NCBI GenBank assembly: GCA_963815965.1
Contig: CAWFIT010000017.1
Span: 124,001-188,000 of the forward strand
Direction of reading: 5' to 3'
DNA length: 64,000 nucleotides
Source: DASVFB01 sp963815965
GTDB taxonomy: Bacteria > Actinomycetota > Thermoleophilia > Gaiellales > Gaiellaceae
Below, in pieces: positions 62,251-64,000 of the stretch (its first letter is position 1; every line of letters begins with the position of its first letter). The position numbers were made by a program, and so were the translations under genes. The notes under the pieces were generated by a model. The model had not been told where the DNA came from, searched no databases, and worked only from the letters and a program-made list of their open reading frames with translations.

Positions 62251-62642
62251 TACCAGACGAAGGCGACGACCTCGCCGCCGACGCCGCGCTCGGCGGCGGT
62301 GCGGTCCGTGACGAGACCGTTCGACGTGGACAGGATCGCGGTGCCCATTCCGCCAAGCACGCGCGGCAAACGATCCTTGCGCGCGTAGACGCGGCGACCA
62401 GGCTTGGACACGCGCTTGAGGTCGGTGATGACGCGCTCGCGGCTGCGGCCGTACTTCAACTCGACCACGAGGTGGTCGAACGACTCGCCGCGCTCGACGT
62501 GAAAGTCCTTGACGTACCCCTCCTCCTTGAGCAGGCGGGCAATCTCGACCTTCAACTTGGACGAGGGCATGACGACGCGGTCCTGCAACGCCTTGTTGGC
62601 GTTACGGATGCGCGTGAGCATGTCTGCTACGGGGTCGGTCAT
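62250..62642 (-). CDS. rpsH: 30S ribosomal protein S8
   Basis: 130 residues: MTDPVADMLTRIRNANKALQ, LKYGRSRERVITDLKRVSKP, MGTAILSTSNGLVTDRTAAE. An extra ATG one codon upstream (62645) is possible. S8 is the classical repressor of this operon in enterobacteria. Confidence 0.98.
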   Translation of the reverse strand: MTDPVADMLTRIRNANKALQDRVVMPSSKLKVEIARLLKEEGYVKDFHVERGESFDHLVVELKYGRSRERVITDLKRVSKPGRRVYARKDRLPRVLGGMGTAILSTSNGLVTDRTAAERGVGGEVVAFVW

Positions 62643-62652
62643 CATGGCGTTA

Positions 62653-62838
62653 TCACCAGCTCGATTTCGTCATGCCCGGGATGCCGCCCTGGTGCGCGAG
62701 CTCGCGCAGGCAGATCCGGCAGAGGCCGAACTTGCGGTAGACCGCGCGGGGGCGCCCGCAGCGGTTGCAGCGCGAGTACGCGCGGACTTTGAACCGCGTC
62801 GGGCGCGACTGCTTGACGACAAGCGATTTCTTTGCCAC
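62653..62838 (-). CDS. rpsN: 30S ribosomal protein S14, type Z
   Basis: 61 residues with the zinc site CNRCGRPRAVYRKFGLCRIC. Short C+ form. GTG 62838, immediately after the rplE stop. Confidence 0.98.
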   Translation of the reverse strand: MAKKSLVVKQSRPTRFKVRAYSRCNRCGRPRAVYRKFGLCRICLRELAHQGGIPGMTKSSW

Positions 62839-63420
62839 CTACACCTGCTCCCTTCGTCCGTCCTCGCCGGCGAACGGCATCCCGAGCGCGGAAAGAAGCG
62901 CACGCGCCTGCTCGTCGGTCTCGGCGGAGGTCGTGATGGCGACGTCGAGCCCGCGGATCGCGGCGATCGAGTCGTAGTCGATTTCCGGAAAGATGATCTG
63001 CTCGCGGATCCCGAGCGAGAAGTTGCCGCGGCCGTCGAACGAGCCGAGGTTCAGCCCGCGGAAGTCGCGAATGCGCGGAAGGGCGATCGAGATCAGACGG
63101 TCGAGGAACTCCCACATCCGCGCGCCGCGCAGCGTGACGCGCGCGCCGATCGGCATTCCCTCGCGCACCTTAAAGCTTGCGATCGACTTCCTCGCGCGCC
63201 GCATCTGCGCGCGCTGGCCGGCGATCGTCGACAGCTCGTCGAGTGCCGAGTCGAGCGCCTTCGCCTCGGTTTTCGCTTCGCCGACGCCCATGTTCAGCGT
63301 GATCTTCTCGATCCTCGGCACCTGCATGACAGAGCTGAGCCCCAGCTCGTCCTTGAGGCGACGGCGCAGGTCGCGCTCGTACACCTCCTTCAATCTCGGT
63401 GCGTAGCCGTTGGTCGCCAT
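62839..63420 (-). CDS. rplE: 50S ribosomal protein L5
   Basis: 193 residues: VPRIEKITLNMGVGEAKTEA, FKVREGMPIGARVTLRGARM, FDGRGNFSLGIREQIIFPEI. ATG 63420 shares a base with the rplX stop; the longer open frame upstream is antisense-like noise over rplX. Confidence 0.98.
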   Translation of the reverse strand: MATNGYAPRLKEVYERDLRRRLKDELGLSSVMQVPRIEKITLNMGVGEAKTEAKALDSALDELSTIAGQRAQMRRARKSIASFKVREGMPIGARVTLRGARMWEFLDRLISIALPRIRDFRGLNLGSFDGRGNFSLGIREQIIFPEIDYDSIAAIRGLDVAITTSAETDEQARALLSALGMPFAGEDGRREQV

Positions 63421-63794
63421 TACTTGTCGATGTCCTGTCCGCAGTCGGCCCTTTTGCAGACACGCACCTTGTTGGCGCGCTCGCCCTTCGTCTCGCGCGT
63501 CTCGACTCCGACCCGTGTCGGCCTGTGGCAGACAGGGCAGACCAGCATCACGCGGGACACCGGCACAGGCGCTGCCTTCTCGATGATGCCGCCCGGCGCG
63601 ACCTGCTGGCCGCCCATGCGGCTCGCGTCCTTGAGCGGACGCGGACGCGTGGCGCGCTTGACGATGTTGAGGTTTTCGACGATGACCTTGCTCTCGCGCG
63701 GCATGGCGTCGATCACGCGGCCCTGCTTGCCGCGGTCCTTGCCGCCGAGCATGTGCACGGTGTCGCCCTTGCGGATCTTCATTGCGTGTGCCAC
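63420..63794 (-). CDS. rplX: 50S ribosomal protein L24 with extra cysteines
   Basis: 124 residues. KIRKGDTVHMLGGKDRGKQG (KOW) and VIVENLNIVKRATRPRP are typical. The C-terminal part has CPVCHRPTRVG and then CKRADCG, four Cys in a possible zinc-binding arrangement. ATG 63794, or 63782 (MKIRKG). Confidence 0.97.
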   Translation of the reverse strand: MAHAMKIRKGDTVHMLGGKDRGKQGRVIDAMPRESKVIVENLNIVKRATRPRPLKDASRMGGQQVAPGGIIEKAAPVPVSRVMLVCPVCHRPTRVGVETRETKGERANKVRVCKRADCGQDIDK

Positions 63795-64000
63795 TAGAGC
63801 ACCTCCGGAGCAAGCGAGACGATCTTCATGAAGTTCTTCTCGCGCAGCTCGCGCGCGACCGGCCCGAAGATGCGGGTGCCGCGCGGGTTGCGCTGAGCGT
63901 CGATGATTACGGCCGCGTTCTCGTCGAACGCGATCTGCGTTCCGTCGTCGCGGCCGAACGGCTTCTTCGTCCGCACGACGACGGCCTTGACGACCTCGCC
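63794..64000 (-). CDS. rplN: 50S ribosomal protein L14, C-terminal part
   Basis: About 68 C-terminal residues, running off the window end: VVVRTKKPFGRDDGTQIAFD, NAAVIIDAQRNPRGTRIFGP and VARELREKNFMKIVSLAPEV. The frame is open to base 64000. Confidence 0.97.
   Translation of the reverse strand, partial: GEVVKAVVVRTKKPFGRDDGTQIAFDENAAVIIDAQRNPRGTRIFGPVARELREKNFMKIVSLAPEVL

Noticed and set aside
62839..63813. 324-residue form of L5
   Set aside because: The first 130 residues are an out-of-frame reading of rplX; ATG 63420 gives normal L5.

Overview
This 64 kb window is a high-GC, densely coded stretch of bacterial chromosome, most likely from a deep-branching actinobacterium (Thermoleophilia or a relative). 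That placement is an inference. It rests on the GC-rich codon use, frequent GTG and TTG starts, a SARP/BTAD-type regulator, a GNAT protein with an actinobacterial-type N-terminal domain, a VanW-family wall protein, a short-LID adenylate kinase, and cysteine-containing (zinc-type) S4, S14 and L36. No rRNA, CRISPR array, phage or complete insertion sequence was seen. No gap between genes exceeds 300 bases; the largest (about 130-170 bp) are described individually because several hold structured or repeated DNA.

Layout. 0-11.4 kb: a minus-strand run of overlapping genes, GNAT, aldo/keto reductase, FMN-dependent dehydrogenase, histidine phosphatase, a small membrane protein, tilS, hpt and ftsH, with folP further on. 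Between ftsH and folP a plus-strand heterodimeric ABC exporter pair is inserted. 11.4-18.4 kb: purine nucleoside phosphorylase and a diacylglycerol-kinase-like gene, a sirtuin, a HAD phosphatase, a thioesterase, a frame-disrupted VanW-family gene and an SDR dehydrogenase. 18.5-28.7 kb: lipid and CoA metabolism (two acyl-CoA dehydrogenases, a CoA-transferase) around a tight three-gene unit of two esterase-fold proteins and an unusual ATP-grasp-like protein, plus small accessory genes and an MFS transporter. 28.7-31.5 kb: a stomatin/NfeD pair and an unusual APH-HAD fusion. 31.5-37.4 kb: secreted proteins and beta-propellers, a membrane-tethered SARP-like regulator, an MFS transporter and tRNA-Pro(CGG). 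37.5-47.3 kb: ssb, a Nif3-like gene, a small gene behind a terminator-bearing leader, Ku, an acyl-CoA synthetase, a divergent pair of coiled-coil wall enzymes, a NarL-type regulator and PBP4. 47.3-50.6 kb: ligA, a HAD phosphatase and truA.

50.7-53.9 kb is a small island (VIT-like membrane protein, a decayed MMPL transporter, a kelch protein) that separates truA from rplQ. From 53.9 kb to the end runs the intact spc/alpha ribosomal operon on the minus strand. In transcription order it is rplN, rplX, rplE, rpsN, rpsH, rplF, rplR, rpsE, rpmD, rplO, secY, adk, map, infA, rpmJ, rpsM, rpsK, rpsD, rpoA, rplQ.

The most interesting signals are non-coding. (1) A 148-bp element between rplR and rpsE whose 26-nt closing stem includes the rpsE Shine-Dalgarno sequence. 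(2) Two copies of a roughly 64-bp tandem-hairpin element just after stop codons at 4.4 and 39.8 kb. (3) Two 115-bp copies of another intergenic repeat at 13.1 and 18.4 kb. (4) A promoter, 17-codon mini-ORF and strong terminator ahead of a small gene at 39.5 kb. Four accessory genes (VanW, a secreted propeller, the SARP regulator, MMPL) carry frameshifts, while the ribosomal genes carry none. At least the MMPL gene also lacks an internal segment, so real gene decay is likely there; local sequence errors cannot be excluded for the others.
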